Under the pieces are notes generated by a model, which was given only the letters and a program-made list of their open reading frames with translations, was not told the origin of the DNA and did no database searches. Below are positions 53,590 to 62,814 of a stretch of DNA of 64,000 nucleotides, one piece after another. Positions within the stretch are counted from its first letter, which is position 1. Every line of letters starts with the position of its first letter. The translations under genes were made by a program, and so were the position numbers. The stretch lies in NCBI GenBank assembly GCA_905221615.1, contig CAJNDT010000996.1, positions 39,100 to 103,099 on the forward strand, in the 5' to 3' direction. This DNA comes from Symbiodinium sp. CCMP2592. Lineage: Eukaryota; Sar; Dinophyceae; Suessiales; Symbiodiniaceae.

Positions 53590-53938
53590 AATATGAATTT
53601 AGCTGTCTTTTTGACCACCGGGGTCTTTTTAGAGTGCGTTTCGTCCTCTAGGTTCCGTCCACTGTCGAGGGCCTTGTCGGGGTCTTCTCGATGGTCTCCA
53701 TGTCCTCGAGCATCTTGGTGTCCACCACCGACAGGTAGTTCTTGATCATGTGCTTCCACTCGCTCCATTGCTCCACCTCTTGCTTGCGGGTCTCCGGCCG
53801 GACTTTATCCGGCTTCTGGATAAGTGTGCGAAGCACATCGCTTCGCCGGTAGCTCTCCGAGGTCTCCAGAACGGGAAGCACATCGCTTCGCCGGTAGCTC
53901 TCCGAGGTCTCCAGAACGGTGGCTGCTCCAGCTGACAT
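53590..53938 (-). pseudogene. Copia gag fragment
   Basis: The - strand frame reads KVRPETRKQEVEQWSEWKHM then IKNYLSVVDTKMLEDMETIE and ends in a stop near 53,648. WSEWKHMIKNYLSVVD is a typical copia gag capsid signature. Just upstream, a segment encoding LETSESYRRSDVL is duplicated (about 53,835-53,920). Oriented leftwards from the LTR/PBS at 54.25 kb, it is the 5' end of a truncated copia element. Confidence 0.55.
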
Positions 53939-54243
53939 CTCGAAAAAGAGCGAGCCAGCACCTGCGAGCGGGGACGTGCTGGCACGCTTGTAATCGGAAG
54001 GTCCTCGGTCGCCTCGGTCACAAAGTCGAGGCCGAAGGTGGAGCGCAGGCCGGCCGCCGCAGCAGCCGCCTCAGCTGCCCAAGGCAGCTCCCAAGAAGCA
54101 CGGCGCGCGAGGGGCTATGAAGCTCAAGGCTCGCGCTTTCCTAAGGCACTTTGCCTCGGTCGGGGCCCTACAACGGGGATTCGGGTCCTGCCCCCCTGAC
54201 GCTGGAGCCGCACACCTGAGATTCCTGAAATCAGGATCGTAGC

Positions 54244-54330
54244 GGCTCCGCTACCATGTAAAAGCGCAAATCGTGCTCGTCACTTTTGCTCCGAAAGGGC
54301 TTCAGTACACTCGAGTTTCTTGCCGCTGCA
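54244..54330 (-). repeat. Copia LTR end and primer-binding site
   Basis: 54,257-54,330 matches the short LTR at 6,205-6,280 (about 5 visible differences). On the - strand the LTR ends TTTTACA and is followed at once by TGGTAGCGGAGCC (54,256-54,244), which begins with TGG, the complement of a tRNA CCA end, and resembles primer-binding sites for initiator tRNA-Met. The gag fragment follows at 53.9 kb, in correct order. Confidence 0.55.
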
Positions 54331-56169
54331 CTCTTTGCAATGGCACTGTGCTTGCTACTCAAAAGGGAGCGGAGACGCGTCTGGCATGATTTACACAAAA
54401 AGAAAAGTCCTTTGCCTCATCCTCGACAGGAAGAGACTGAGAACTTCCTCCAATCTAATGGGACAGAGGAAAGCCATCTCAACAAAGCAAACAGGCCCCT
54501 CCAACTTCGCGAGAAAAAAGAGGGCTCCGTTTACCCTTCGGTCGGCAAGAAGAGACCTCCTTTCTTTGTTGATAAGGGGAGGGGATCCTGAATAGTTCCT
54601 TTACCTTTTGAAAAGATGGAAGAAAGCATACGCTCAAGAAGAAAAAGAGACATCTGGCCGTACCTCAGCTTTCAGAAGGAAAAGACCCCAGGTTGTTCGT
54701 GACAACAGAAGAGAGCATCCTTCTAGCAGGGAGCCTTTCTATTTTACCTCTTGGTAAGTCGCCGTTTAGTCTTAAGAAGATTGAAGAGGCCTCGCCCCTA
54801 GCAAGAAGGGACAGAGCTCCCCTAGCTTCCAACAAGAAAAGTCTACCTCATCCTCCACAAGATCGAAATGACTGAGAGCTTCCTCCCATGTAATGAGACG
54901 CAAGAGAACTCCATCTCAGCACAGGAGACAGGCACCCCCAATTTCACGGGAATTCAGAGGTTTAGATAAAGTACCCCTTGCGGGGGGGTTATTTATTTGA
55001 AGTGGGGTGGAGGGGGGAAAGGGAACCTGGCTAAGAGCCACCTGAAATGGTTTCCCCCCCACGCCGCTCTCCGGCTACTACGATAGCTTCCCCGAGCTCG
55101 GAGGGCGGCAGACCGTTGTCGGTGCTAGCCCGGCGCGGCGACTCTGGCTAGTAGTCCGACGGGCACCGTCCTGCCGGGGGCCCGGTGCCGGGTAGTCCTT
55201 CCACCTTTCTGAGAGAGTCGGGGCGTGGGCCGGGATGAGCTAGGCGAACTCGATGAGCTCTTGGAACCAGGCTCTGTCAGGCCAGAGGAGGCCGAAGCGA
55301 GCCGATGAGCTGGGCATAAGGGGTACGGGGGGGGTGTCGGGGTGTCCGGGGCCATTTAACCTCTCTACGTCATTTAACTTATTTAGTTCCCGGCCCAAAG
55401 AGAAACTTCTTCTTGTGCGTAAGCTCTTTTCCATCTTTTGAAAAGGCAAAGGAAATACTCAGGATCCGATCCCCTGATGAAGAGAGAAAGGAGTTCTCTT
55501 CTTGCCGACCGACGAGTAGAATGGCCACGGAAATGTACAAGGTTCCTCGCCATAGTCACGCTATCTCTGTCTTGCAGTCTGAGCAATAGCCGACAAGAGC
55601 AGTAGATATATAAGTGATTCATCTAGGCCCGGGGGGCGTTAACCCTTGCTGCAAACGGGGTCGAAATAAAAAAAGGTTATGAACCGTTTTAGAAAAATTG
55701 AATTCGTTCTAATAGGGTTTAAACCGTTCACTCAAAAGCTGCGTTTTCCCAACCAAAAAAAACACGTCCCCTTGAAACAAAATCGGTCCTTTTCTGGTAG
55801 CACGCACAAGCCCTCGCCAGTCCAAAACCCTCCCTAACAAGGCCCATAACACATCCCTATTACCGTTCAGAAACTACACAAGCTCAGGTCCTCTTTTTCC
55901 ACTGTTCCGACACTCACGCTCGGAGCACCTGGTTTCTGTAGTCCCCTGCATTCCCCTGCCTTTCTAGCCGTATACATACTACCCATGAGCCTCTTTCTTC
56001 AAGGCGGCTGGCACTGGGCGCATCGCGAAGCCTTCGCGGTAGCACCCTGAGCCTGCTGCCCTGAATGAAAAGTCTGCGGCCCGTGGCCAAAAACTGCATT
56101 GGCTGAAAAAGCTCCCCAGCAGCCAGGACGGCAACAGAAACTTCAAGGCCAAGCCTCAGGAACTGCTTC
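54331..56169. other. Repeat-rich non-coding region with an inverted repeat
   Basis: Imperfect inverted arms lie at about 54,538-54,650 and 55,402-55,513, 750-850 bp apart. Both arms encode, on their respective strands, a similar peptide (RSARRDLLSLLIRGGDPE on +; RSARRELLSLFIRGSDPEYF on -). A second + strand repeat (CCTCATCCTCGACAGGA and CTCATCCTCCACAAGATCG) lies at about 54,415 and 54,847. G-rich tracts occur at 54,983-55,015 and 55,320-55,340. No complete gene is supported. Confidence 0.5.
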
Positions 56170-56748
56170 TCAGCATTGATCGTCGTCGTCATCAAAATTA
56201 AGATCCAAAAGCTCGTCAAGCTCTTCGCGGGCAGAACGCACCACCCTCAAGTCAGCGATCATCTTCGCATGCTTCTCAGCCAGAAGATTGTTTTTTTCCT
56301 CCATCACTTGCACCAGCTGCTGTGCTAACTCCGCGGCTTTGGAGTGCAGAGTTCTGTTCAGTTCCTGCAGCTCACTCACCTTCGACTGGGAGGCTTCTAG
56401 CTGTTCTTGCAAGGACTTTTCTGAGGACTTCTCAGCCACCTCATTGCGGGGTTTCGGTTTTGGGCTTGGGTCCTCGTTGATATTCACGATAGTAGGCGGC
56501 GGATACAGCTCTACCTGGGTGTCTGGAAAATCGCCTTCCCATTCCAGGCATGCATTCTTGCGCTTCAGGCCAGTCTGGTGCACTGCAGTAGAACTAGCAG
56601 CAGGCACAACCGGTGAAGCCAACGTGCGCCCCGCTGCCCAAGTCCCTGGATCAACCTGGCTGTCGAACAGCACAGAGTCGTTGTCCAGCATCACTTGGCT
56701 ATCGAACAAACGTTGGCTGGACATCCTGAAAGGCACACCGCTCAACAC
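56170..56748 (-). CDS. Coiled-coil protein, 192 residues
   Basis: The intronless frame starts MLSGVPFRMSSQRLFDSQVM; the second Met (MSSQRL) is a possible start. The N-terminal half has a repeated LFDSQV motif (RLFDSQVMLDNDSVLFDSQV). The C-terminal half is a clear coiled coil (LQEQLEASQSKVSELQELNR, ELAQQLVQVMEEKNNLLAEK) and ends in an acidic tail (LNFDDDDDQC). It lies in the same orientation as the 57.7-59.8 kb and methyltransferase frames. The family is not recognised; a role as partner or scaffold is only a guess. Confidence 0.6.
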   Translation of the reverse strand: MLSGVPFRMSSQRLFDSQVMLDNDSVLFDSQVDPGTWAAGRTLASPVVPAASSTAVHQTGLKRKNACLEWEGDFPDTQVELYPPPTIVNINEDPSPKPKPRNEVAEKSSEKSLQEQLEASQSKVSELQELNRTLHSKAAELAQQLVQVMEEKNNLLAEKHAKMIADLRVVRSAREELDELLDLNFDDDDDQC

Positions 56749-56867
56749 CGAAACTGACAGAGCTTAACTTCTGCGGTTCATGAAATGCAGCAGTACAGCA
56801 AATGCTCTCCCCTGTCCCATCCTAGATGATATTAATGCATAAACCTTGGGTGGGACCTCGGGACACA

Positions 56868-57062
56868 GACCTCAGGACACACAACCCCGGACATGCCCCG
56901 GACATCCCGGACATGCCCCGGACATGCCCCGGACATGCCCCGGACATCCCGGACACCACCCCGGACACCACTCCGGACATCCCGGACACCTCCGGAACAT
57001 CCCGAACACAACCCCGTCCCCCCCCCCGAAACTCCTGACATAACCCCGGACACCCAGGACTC
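56868..57062. repeat. GC-rich CCCCGGACAT minisatellite
   Basis: Units CCGGACATGCCCCGGACATC repeat across about 56,880-57,060. Related units occur at 63,935-64,000 at the right end of the window, so the block 57-63.9 kb lies between similar minisatellites. Confidence 0.8.
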
Positions 57063-57399
57063 CCTACGGCCCTACGGCTTTGGCCCACAACTTTTTTGTT
57101 TGTGGGTTGTCTGAGAGCAGATTGTTGACAGGTGAATCGATACATCCCTTTGCAAGCTTCAAAAGTGAAGCTTGGCTGACAGGGAACCCGGTGACACTGT
57201 GCACAGTAACACCCTGAGAAACCCGACCTCAACAGTAAGCACGAGTGTGTACCCAAACCGCTTCTCCAGAGCCTACAGCTTCAGATACTGCTGAGGTCTG
57301 TACTTGTCCTAGTCCTAAGGCTCTGCTCTCAGACGCTGATCCCACTATTCTCCCGCACGTCTTGGTGTCAGTTGTATCTTCCCAGGATTCGGAAAAAGG

Positions 57400-57720
57400 C
57401 AAGAATGGGTTAGCTGCAAAAGCAGCAGCCCACAGTGTAGCTGCCAAGCAGCACCCCTGCCAAAGGGATAGCTGCGAAGCAGCACCCTTGCCGATGGGTT
57501 AGCTGCAAAAGCAGCAGCCCACAGGATAGCACCCCTGCCGAAGGGATAGCTGCGAAGCAGCACCCCTGCCGAAAACAACTGTTAAAAACCGCACCCCGAT
57601 GAGATGGGGTTGCGGGGAGCAGGCAAGTGGGTAGCCAACAGTGGCAGCCACGAAGCCAAGGTGAATGATCCATAAGGTCACAGGTTAGCAGCAGAAGCTG
57701 CAGCCTGGACGCTAAGGATG
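57400..57720. repeat. Hairpin-forming minisatellite (AGCTGC-loop-GCAGC)
   Basis: Units such as TAGCTGCGAAGCAGCACCC and TAGCTGCAAAAGCAGCAGCC repeat about six times between 57,408 and 57,570; GTTAGCAGCAGAAGCTGC follows at about 57,684. Each unit is a small inverted repeat with a GAA, CAA or AAAA loop and is followed by CCTGCCGAAGGGA-type spacers. This lies just downstream of the 676-residue gene's stop codon. Confidence 0.7.
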
Positions 57721-57729
57721 CCGCACAGT

Positions 57730-59760
57730 TCACCTCTCGCGGATCCACTTCAGCAGCTGGCCGGTTCTTTTGGACTCCAGTGTCGGGTCCTGTTGGACCT
57801 GCCTCTCCAGGTGAGTGAGAGCCGTCTGGAGGCTTTTGTCAGACACGATGTGAATCCTGGCTCCGTGGCAGGTCTCAGGTCCCTCCAGGCTCAGATGAAC
57901 GAACAAACAATTCGTGGGCAGCACGACTCCCCTCCCAGGGCGGCATGTCACACACCAGCCATCCCGCTCAACTGCCGTGAGGAACTCTTCTGCACGCATC
58001 CGCTCCAGGTGCTGCAGCATCTCGGCCGTCGTGTTGCCGGCTAGCTTCTTCACGGGGAACCCCAAGTAGATCTCCTTGCCTTCGCAGCAGATGCGCAATT
58101 CGGGCAAGCCCCAGTCAGTGGACATCGAGAGGCGGCCGGAGTCCCCGGCCATCTGGTAAAAGTACAACTGCCAGATCTCTTGCAGCTCCTTGCTCGAGGG
58201 TCGTGCCACGGAACGCAGTGGCACCGGCAGGATCTGGTCCAGCTGCTGCAAGAAGGGCCTGGCCACATTGTCTCTGGTGACCACCGCACACGAATACTTC
58301 TGGCTGCTCCTCAGCAGCATCTGCTCCACCCACTTCTTTTGCTCGCTGTAATACTCGTGCCGGGTCACATCCCGGGTAAAGCCTTCCATCGGCGTTGGTG
58401 GGAGCAGAAGGGGCACTGTCATCTCATCCTCTGGCTCCGTTGCGCAGTTGATGGTTTCATCGGGAAGCGGGTTCTCCTTGAGGTGCTTCAACAGATTGAC
58501 CACCAAGGCGGGGGTCTCGGCAGCTGCCTGGCTGTTCGGATGATCAAGCTTGGCCTTCTTGTTCGAACCCCTCACTGTCGCCTTCGCGGCCAGCTTGTCC
58601 CGCTTCTTCACCTCCTTCTTGCAGTCTGAGGTGAATTCGCGGAAGTTTTTAATCTGCTGCTTCGTGTCCAACACTGCCTGGCAGTGCTTGCCAAGGTGCC
58701 ACTCCTTCATGTAGGCTGCCAGATCCTTCTCCATTGACACCATGGCTTCGATGTCAAGGCTTTCGTCACCAGCCTTGGTGTTCCATTCTGCGATGGACTC
58801 CTCCATGGCAGTCTCCAGGTCCTTGATCTTGCCATTCAGCACTTTCGTCTTTTCCTCGGCTTCTCTCTTCACGGGGACGTCTGACATGCACAAAGCATTC
58901 GTCAAGTCCTTGCACAAGGTGTCTGCTGTGGCCTTCTGACGCTTCAACAGCTCGGACATCGAAGCATTTGCCTTGTGGATAGCGTTGGTGAGGCTGAGCT
59001 TTGCCACTGCCAAGGAGGGAAGCTGGGTTGCTTGCTTCTCCTTCAACTCTTTCCTCTTTTGATCAGCTTTCTCCTTGAGTGCCAAGGCTTGCTGCTGAAA
59101 TTCAGCAGCTCTGTTCTCAGCAACTTCCTTCTCTTGCTCCAAATCTCGTCGCACCGCGACGGCCGGAACGTAGGCCTGCTTGCCCTGCTGCTCTGACAGA
59201 AGCCGCTCTGTTTGGAGCTTGTCAGAAGCACGTTTCATGCGAGGTCCGATTTCCTCTTCGAAACCATCAAGCTGCTCGCCATCGCCAAGGTCAGTCCGCT
59301 GCCGCACGGATGCTGCAACGGTATGGCGGTCCACGACATTTTCCAGACCTCCGTTGTTGACCCGGAGGCAGAGTTCCCCGTTGATCTCCTTGGTCACAAC
59401 GTCCGGATCTGTGCAGCGCTGCTCGTAGGCTACCATAGCATCCTCCAAGGTACTGTACTGCTTCAGGATCATTTCCCGTGCGCACCAGTCGCGGGGGGTC
59501 ATGTATCGTGAGCCGCTGCAATCTTCGTTCCCAGTCTGGCGAGTCTCTTCCAAGGCCCCCACTGCCGTTGCGAAGGTCCTGCGGCTTTTCTTTGACTCGG
59601 TTGCCCGCTTCCGTTTCTCTTGGCGGTACCACTGGGCACGCTCCGAGGAACCCATCTTGGCCACGCTTCCCCTCAGGGCCTCAGCGCTTTTTCGAGCTTT
59701 CTTGGCCTCCTCGCTTTCTTTGGCTTCTTCGGCAGAGCCCTTCTTCGGTGCTTTAGCCAT
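57730..59760 (-). CDS. Large lysine-rich coiled-coil protein, ~676 residues
   Basis: The frame is open from 59,994, but the ATG at 59,760 (MAKAPKKGSAEEAKESEEAK) is preferred because coding-like sequence begins there. Order: a charged N-terminus (KMGSSERAQWYRQEKRKRAT), a small domain (DWCAREMILKQYSTLEDAMV, TKEINGELCLRVNNGGLENV), a long coiled coil at about residues 190-440 (EVAENRAAEFQQQALALKEK, DLETAMEESIAEWNTKAGDE), and a C-terminal globular region (VARPFLQQLDQILPVPLRSV, GLPELRICCEGKEIYLGFPV, CVTCRPGRGVVLPTNCLFVH). No known domain is recognised. It is intact, intronless and next to the methyltransferase, both on the - strand, which could mean a shared mobile unit or simply neighbouring genes. 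Confidence 0.7.
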   Translation of the reverse strand: MAKAPKKGSAEEAKESEEAKKARKSAEALRGSVAKMGSSERAQWYRQEKRKRATESKKSRRTFATAVGALEETRQTGNEDCSGSRYMTPRDWCAREMILKQYSTLEDAMVAYEQRCTDPDVVTKEINGELCLRVNNGGLENVVDRHTVAASVRQRTDLGDGEQLDGFEEEIGPRMKRASDKLQTERLLSEQQGKQAYVPAVAVRRDLEQEKEVAENRAAEFQQQALALKEKADQKRKELKEKQATQLPSLAVAKLSLTNAIHKANASMSELLKRQKATADTLCKDLTNALCMSDVPVKREAEEKTKVLNGKIKDLETAMEESIAEWNTKAGDESLDIEAMVSMEKDLAAYMKEWHLGKHCQAVLDTKQQIKNFREFTSDCKKEVKKRDKLAAKATVRGSNKKAKLDHPNSQAAAETPALVVNLLKHLKENPLPDETINCATEPEDEMTVPLLLPPTPMEGFTRDVTRHEYYSEQKKWVEQMLLRSSQKYSCAVVTRDNVARPFLQQLDQILPVPLRSVARPSSKELQEIWQLYFYQMAGDSGRLSMSTDWGLPELRICCEGKEIYLGFPVKKLAGNTTAEMLQHLERMRAEEFLTAVERDGWCVTCRPGRGVVLPTNCLFVHLSLEGPETCHGARIHIVSDKSLQTALTHLERQVQQDPTLESKRTGQLLKWIRER

Positions 59761-60117
59761 CCGAGAGAGGCACCGGTCTGTGGACGAACAGCAGGAGCAG
59801 ATCCGCCTCAAGCAGTTCCTTCCAGTTGGGTAGCTCGTCAAGATGCTTGTCTCTTCCTCACACCTGATGATCACCTGATGCACATGATGCTCTGAGGCAT
59901 CTCCTGGTCCGGGGCATCTGTCATGCTTGCTGCGGGGCAGGGGAGCACGAGTGTGGGAGCTGAGGGGCTTGTGGAGCCAAACAAATCGCTGCAAGACACA
60001 AAAACAAGAACCCTGAGTTCAATGGCTGTCATCAGGGAACTACCCGGCAAGCTTACTCAGCGAACACAGAAGGGTTATCGGAAGACTGTTTTGCACTATT
60101 CTCAAGCTTGCTGTGTG

Positions 60118-60132
60118 CACACACACACACAC
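60118..60132. repeat. (CA)n tract upstream of the 676-residue gene
   Basis: A short CACACACA tract lies in the spacer between the methyltransferase tail and the large protein gene. No promoter motif was recognised. Confidence 0.5.
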
Positions 60133-60217
60133 ATCTGCTCATCCACCTACCATCCTAGCAGGTCCTATCTACGAACAGGCAGACCGCCACCATGGCAACC
60201 GACACCGCTTAGAAGCG

Positions 60218-60835
60218 CTAGTCGGAATCCGAGAGGTGGATCGCTTCTTTTGGCAGGTTCAAGTGAGGTGGGAAACGCAGCTTGCGCTGAGCATTCTCTG
60301 GCATGTCTCGCCCTGAGCTAGTAGAACGCCTCCGTCTGTCGCCAACCTTGCTTCCGGAGCTTTGTGCTGGCTCAGATTCGTTCTTGGAGCTCTTGCTTGC
60401 TGGCGAGAGCCAGTTTTTGGATGAAGCTTTGGCTTTAGCCAAACACTCGAAGAGGTGTGTTGCTTTCTCACTCAGGACGAGTGGACTCTGTGGCGCAGCA
60501 TCATCAACGTCCATGCCCGGATCATCATCCGAAAAAAGCTCGTCAACCAGTCGCTCAAGCTCTAGCTCCAAGTCATCGGACTGGTGACGTGGTAAGTCCT
60601 GGGTGCTGCCTTCTGGCTGGTGACGTGGTAAGTCCTGGGTGCTGCCTTCTGGCTGGTGACGTGGTAAGTCCTGGGTGCCATCTAAACCAGCTGTGCTGGT
60701 GTCACGAGGCAGAGTCTTTGGGGCTTCCTCTTCAGCTGAAGCCTCCGGCTTTGTGCTGGTGTCACGAGGCAGAGTCTTTGGGGCTTCCTCTTCAGCTGAA
60801 GCCTCCGGCTTTGTGCTGGTGTCACGAGGGCAGAG
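60218..60835 (-). CDS. Methyltransferase tail beyond a one-base frameshift
   Basis: This frame continues the repeat tail after the frameshift at about 60,826-60,831: two more 20-residue units, then three 12-residue units (PEGSTQDLPRHQ), an acidic segment (DDLELELERLVDELFSDDDP) and a serine/lysine end (SKNWLSPASKSSKNESEPAQ ... HLNLPKEAIHLSDSD stop). One repeat unit carries an extra G (CACGAGGGCAGAG instead of CACGAGGCAGAG). The conserved reading on both sides suggests one original protein of about 780 residues. Confidence 0.6.
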   Translation of the reverse strand, partial: LCPRDTSTKPEASAEEEAPKTLPRDTSTKPEASAEEEAPKTLPRDTSTAGLDGTQDLPRHQPEGSTQDLPRHQPEGSTQDLPRHQSDDLELELERLVDELFSDDDPGMDVDDAAPQSPLVLSEKATHLFECLAKAKASSKNWLSPASKSSKNESEPAQSSGSKVGDRRRRSTSSGRDMPENAQRKLRFPPHLNLPKEAIHLSDSD

Positions 60836-61130
60836 TCTTTGGGGCTTCCTCTTCAGCTGAAGCCTCTGGCTTTGTGCTGGTGTCACGAGGCAGAGTCTTT
60901 GGGGCTTCCTCTTCAGCTGAAGCCTCTGGCTTTGTGCTGGTGTCACGAGGCAGAGTCTTTGGGGCTTCCTCTTCAGCTGAAGCCTCTGGCTTTGCGCTGG
61001 TGTCACGAGGCAGAGTCTTTGGAGCTTCCTCTTCAGTTGGAGCCCTTGGCTTTCGAACCCTGTTGGCCTTGGGGTTGCGAGTCTTTGGGGTTACCTCTTC
61101 AGTTGAAACCTTTGGCTTTGTAGCTGTTTT
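60582..61130 (-). repeat. Coding minisatellites in the methyltransferase tail
   Basis: A 36-bp unit (GGTAAGTCCTGGGTGCTGCC) occurs three times at about 60,586-60,680. A 60-bp unit (CTGGTGTCACGAGGCAGAGT) occurs six times at about 60,695-61,030, followed by diverged units to about 61,230. Neighbouring units are nearly identical, which implies recent expansion or gene conversion. Confidence 0.85.
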
Positions 61131-62561
61131 GGCCTTCGGGGTTCGGGTCTTTGGGCTTGCCTCTTCAGTTGAAGCCTTCGGCTTTGCACTGCTTTTGGCC
61201 CTCGGTTTTCGAGTCTTTTGTGTTGCCTCTTCAACTGCAGCCTTTGGTTTGGAACCTTTTGTGGCCCTTGGCCTCGGGGTCTCTTCAAGGATACAAGCTG
61301 CTGATGTACCCGGTGGCTTCGTGTGCGGCAGAAGCTCCACTGCGCAGGCTTTGCAACGGTTGCCTGCAGTGAGCACGCCAGAGTTGACCGCTGCCTCCAC
61401 GAGCGGCGAGGCAACAGCGGCCAGCTGCACTGGCGAGAGAGCGTTCCCGATCGCATGCAGGGCATGGGTGTCTCTCGAGAACAAGGCCGCGTGGCTTGCA
61501 CGCTGCCCCAGAGCGCTGCACCGCTCAGCGATGCTGAGCCACCTGTGCAGTCGCATGACCTGCCATGGCCTCGACAAGTCCTCGCAACTCAGAAGAAACA
61601 AAGGTGGCCCCGTAGTCCTCAGTGATGGGATCTTGCCCCAACCCCACTTCCCGCCGAAAGTTCTCAAGGGGTTTCGGTCGAGCTCCACAACAACCGTGTT
61701 CGAGGGCAGCGGCTTGCCTTGGGCACGATGCTCTTCGATGCACTGAGATATGGTCTGCTTGTACAATGCGAGGTTAGCAGCGTGCCCTGCACACAAACTC
61801 TGCACATCGGTCGCAGCCAAGCTCAGATCCAAAATCTCTTCCACTGTGACTGCCGGGAGCAGATCCGTGCAGCACAGGGGGGCAGGGAGGAACGCCTGCA
61901 TGGGGTCTGGCAGGCAGTCTCTCCTTAGCCCTCTGATGAAAAAACGACCTCTCTTGACTGGCAGAAACTCCGCAGCATCCTTTTTCACGGTGTCTACCAA
62001 AAAATATGGCAGTGACACTTCAAGTCTCAAGAGCATCTCATTCAGAAACTCAGCATGGTTGGCATCAGCCAAATGTGAGCTGTTTTCCAGAATGAAAAAC
62101 AGAAGACAGCCACGCGAGCCTTCCTCACATATTATCATGCTTACAACTGATTCAAAAACATCTGTGCGGCCTTTTTCGTCCTGGGCGCCCTGCCTTAAAC
62201 CTGTGGAGGCAAAAGGCTGACAAGGGGGCCCGCTTATCAAGCCTTCAGCACTTGACAGTTTTGACAGCACGACATTCCTCTCGATGTCCCCTTCTTGCAA
62301 ACCCAGTTTGACTTCCGAAGTCCCCTGCAAACCCTGGTTTCGCAGAGCTCGCCAAAACGGCACCAAGTCCATGTTGAAATCGTAGGCTGCGCATGGCCTG
62401 TAAACAAGCCCTGCTTTCTGCATCCACTCTCGATAAGCAGAAATGCCTACACAGGGCTCAGCAACCACAGGTGCACGCCCGAGCTTTGAGCTCCAAGGAC
62501 TCATCGCATACAGGAGCTTCGCTGCCCCAGTCTCCATCATGCTGCAACCCACTAAAAACAA
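60822..62561 (-). CDS. C5-cytosine DNA methyltransferase
   Basis: The enzyme transfers a methyl group from S-adenosylmethionine to C5 of cytosine in DNA. Motifs in order: a motif I-like VVAEPCVGISAYREWMQKAG, motif II-like AYDFNMDLVPFW, LQEGDIERNVV, the catalytic motif IV GLISGPPCQPFASTG with its PCQ cysteine, motif VI FILENSSHLADA, motif VIII-like VKRGRFFIRGLRRD, a target-recognition stretch, and motif X AIGNALSPVQLAAVASPL. The catalytic part is about 420 residues, like a small HhaI- or DNMT2-like enzyme, with no chromatin-reader domain. A tail of at least five 20-residue repeats (EEEAPKTLPRDTSTKPEASA) follows. Met 62,561 is the first ATG; MMETGAAKLLYAMSP seven residues later is an alternative. 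Retrotransposon-borne methyltransferases are known in dinoflagellates, but no RT is seen nearby here. Confidence 0.85.
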   Translation of the reverse strand: MFLVGCSMMETGAAKLLYAMSPWSSKLGRAPVVAEPCVGISAYREWMQKAGLVYRPCAAYDFNMDLVPFWRALRNQGLQGTSEVKLGLQEGDIERNVVLSKLSSAEGLISGPPCQPFASTGLRQGAQDEKGRTDVFESVVSMIICEEGSRGCLLFFILENSSHLADANHAEFLNEMLLRLEVSLPYFLVDTVKKDAAEFLPVKRGRFFIRGLRRDCLPDPMQAFLPAPLCCTDLLPAVTVEEILDLSLAATDVQSLCAGHAANLALYKQTISQCIEEHRAQGKPLPSNTVVVELDRNPLRTFGGKWGWGKIPSLRTTGPPLFLLSCEDLSRPWQVMRLHRWLSIAERCSALGQRASHAALFSRDTHALHAIGNALSPVQLAAVASPLVEAAVNSGVLTAGNRCKACAVELLPHTKPPGTSAACILEETPRPRATKGSKPKAAVEEATQKTRKPRAKSSAKPKASTEEASPKTRTPKAKTATKPKVSTEEVTPKTRNPKANRVRKPRAPTEEEAPKTLPRDTSAKPEASAEEEAPKTLPRDTSTKPEASAEEEAPKTLPRDTSTKPEASAEEEAPKTLPS

Positions 62562-62814
62562 AAGCTTGGCTTGAGAAAGAAAAGAAATCAGGATGATGGC
62601 TCCGGCTGTCTACGCTATTCTTGGAACTGGCTTTGCTCACTCTCAGTGACAAACTCAGGACTGATGTAAACATTTCCACCCACGGCAAAAGACAAGCAAT
62701 CATGCAATGCAGTCTCTCAGTCAGGCAATTGGGTGGCACAGTCTACCCTTGCAATGCACTTGTTTCCATTTCCATGCAAGGCCTTGCGACAGGCAATCAT
62801 GCAATCTCTGAGTC

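Noticed and set aside
60457-61746. 429-codon + strand frame opposite the methyltransferase
   Set aside because: It lies antisense to the repeat tail and methyltransferase and has no recognisable motif.
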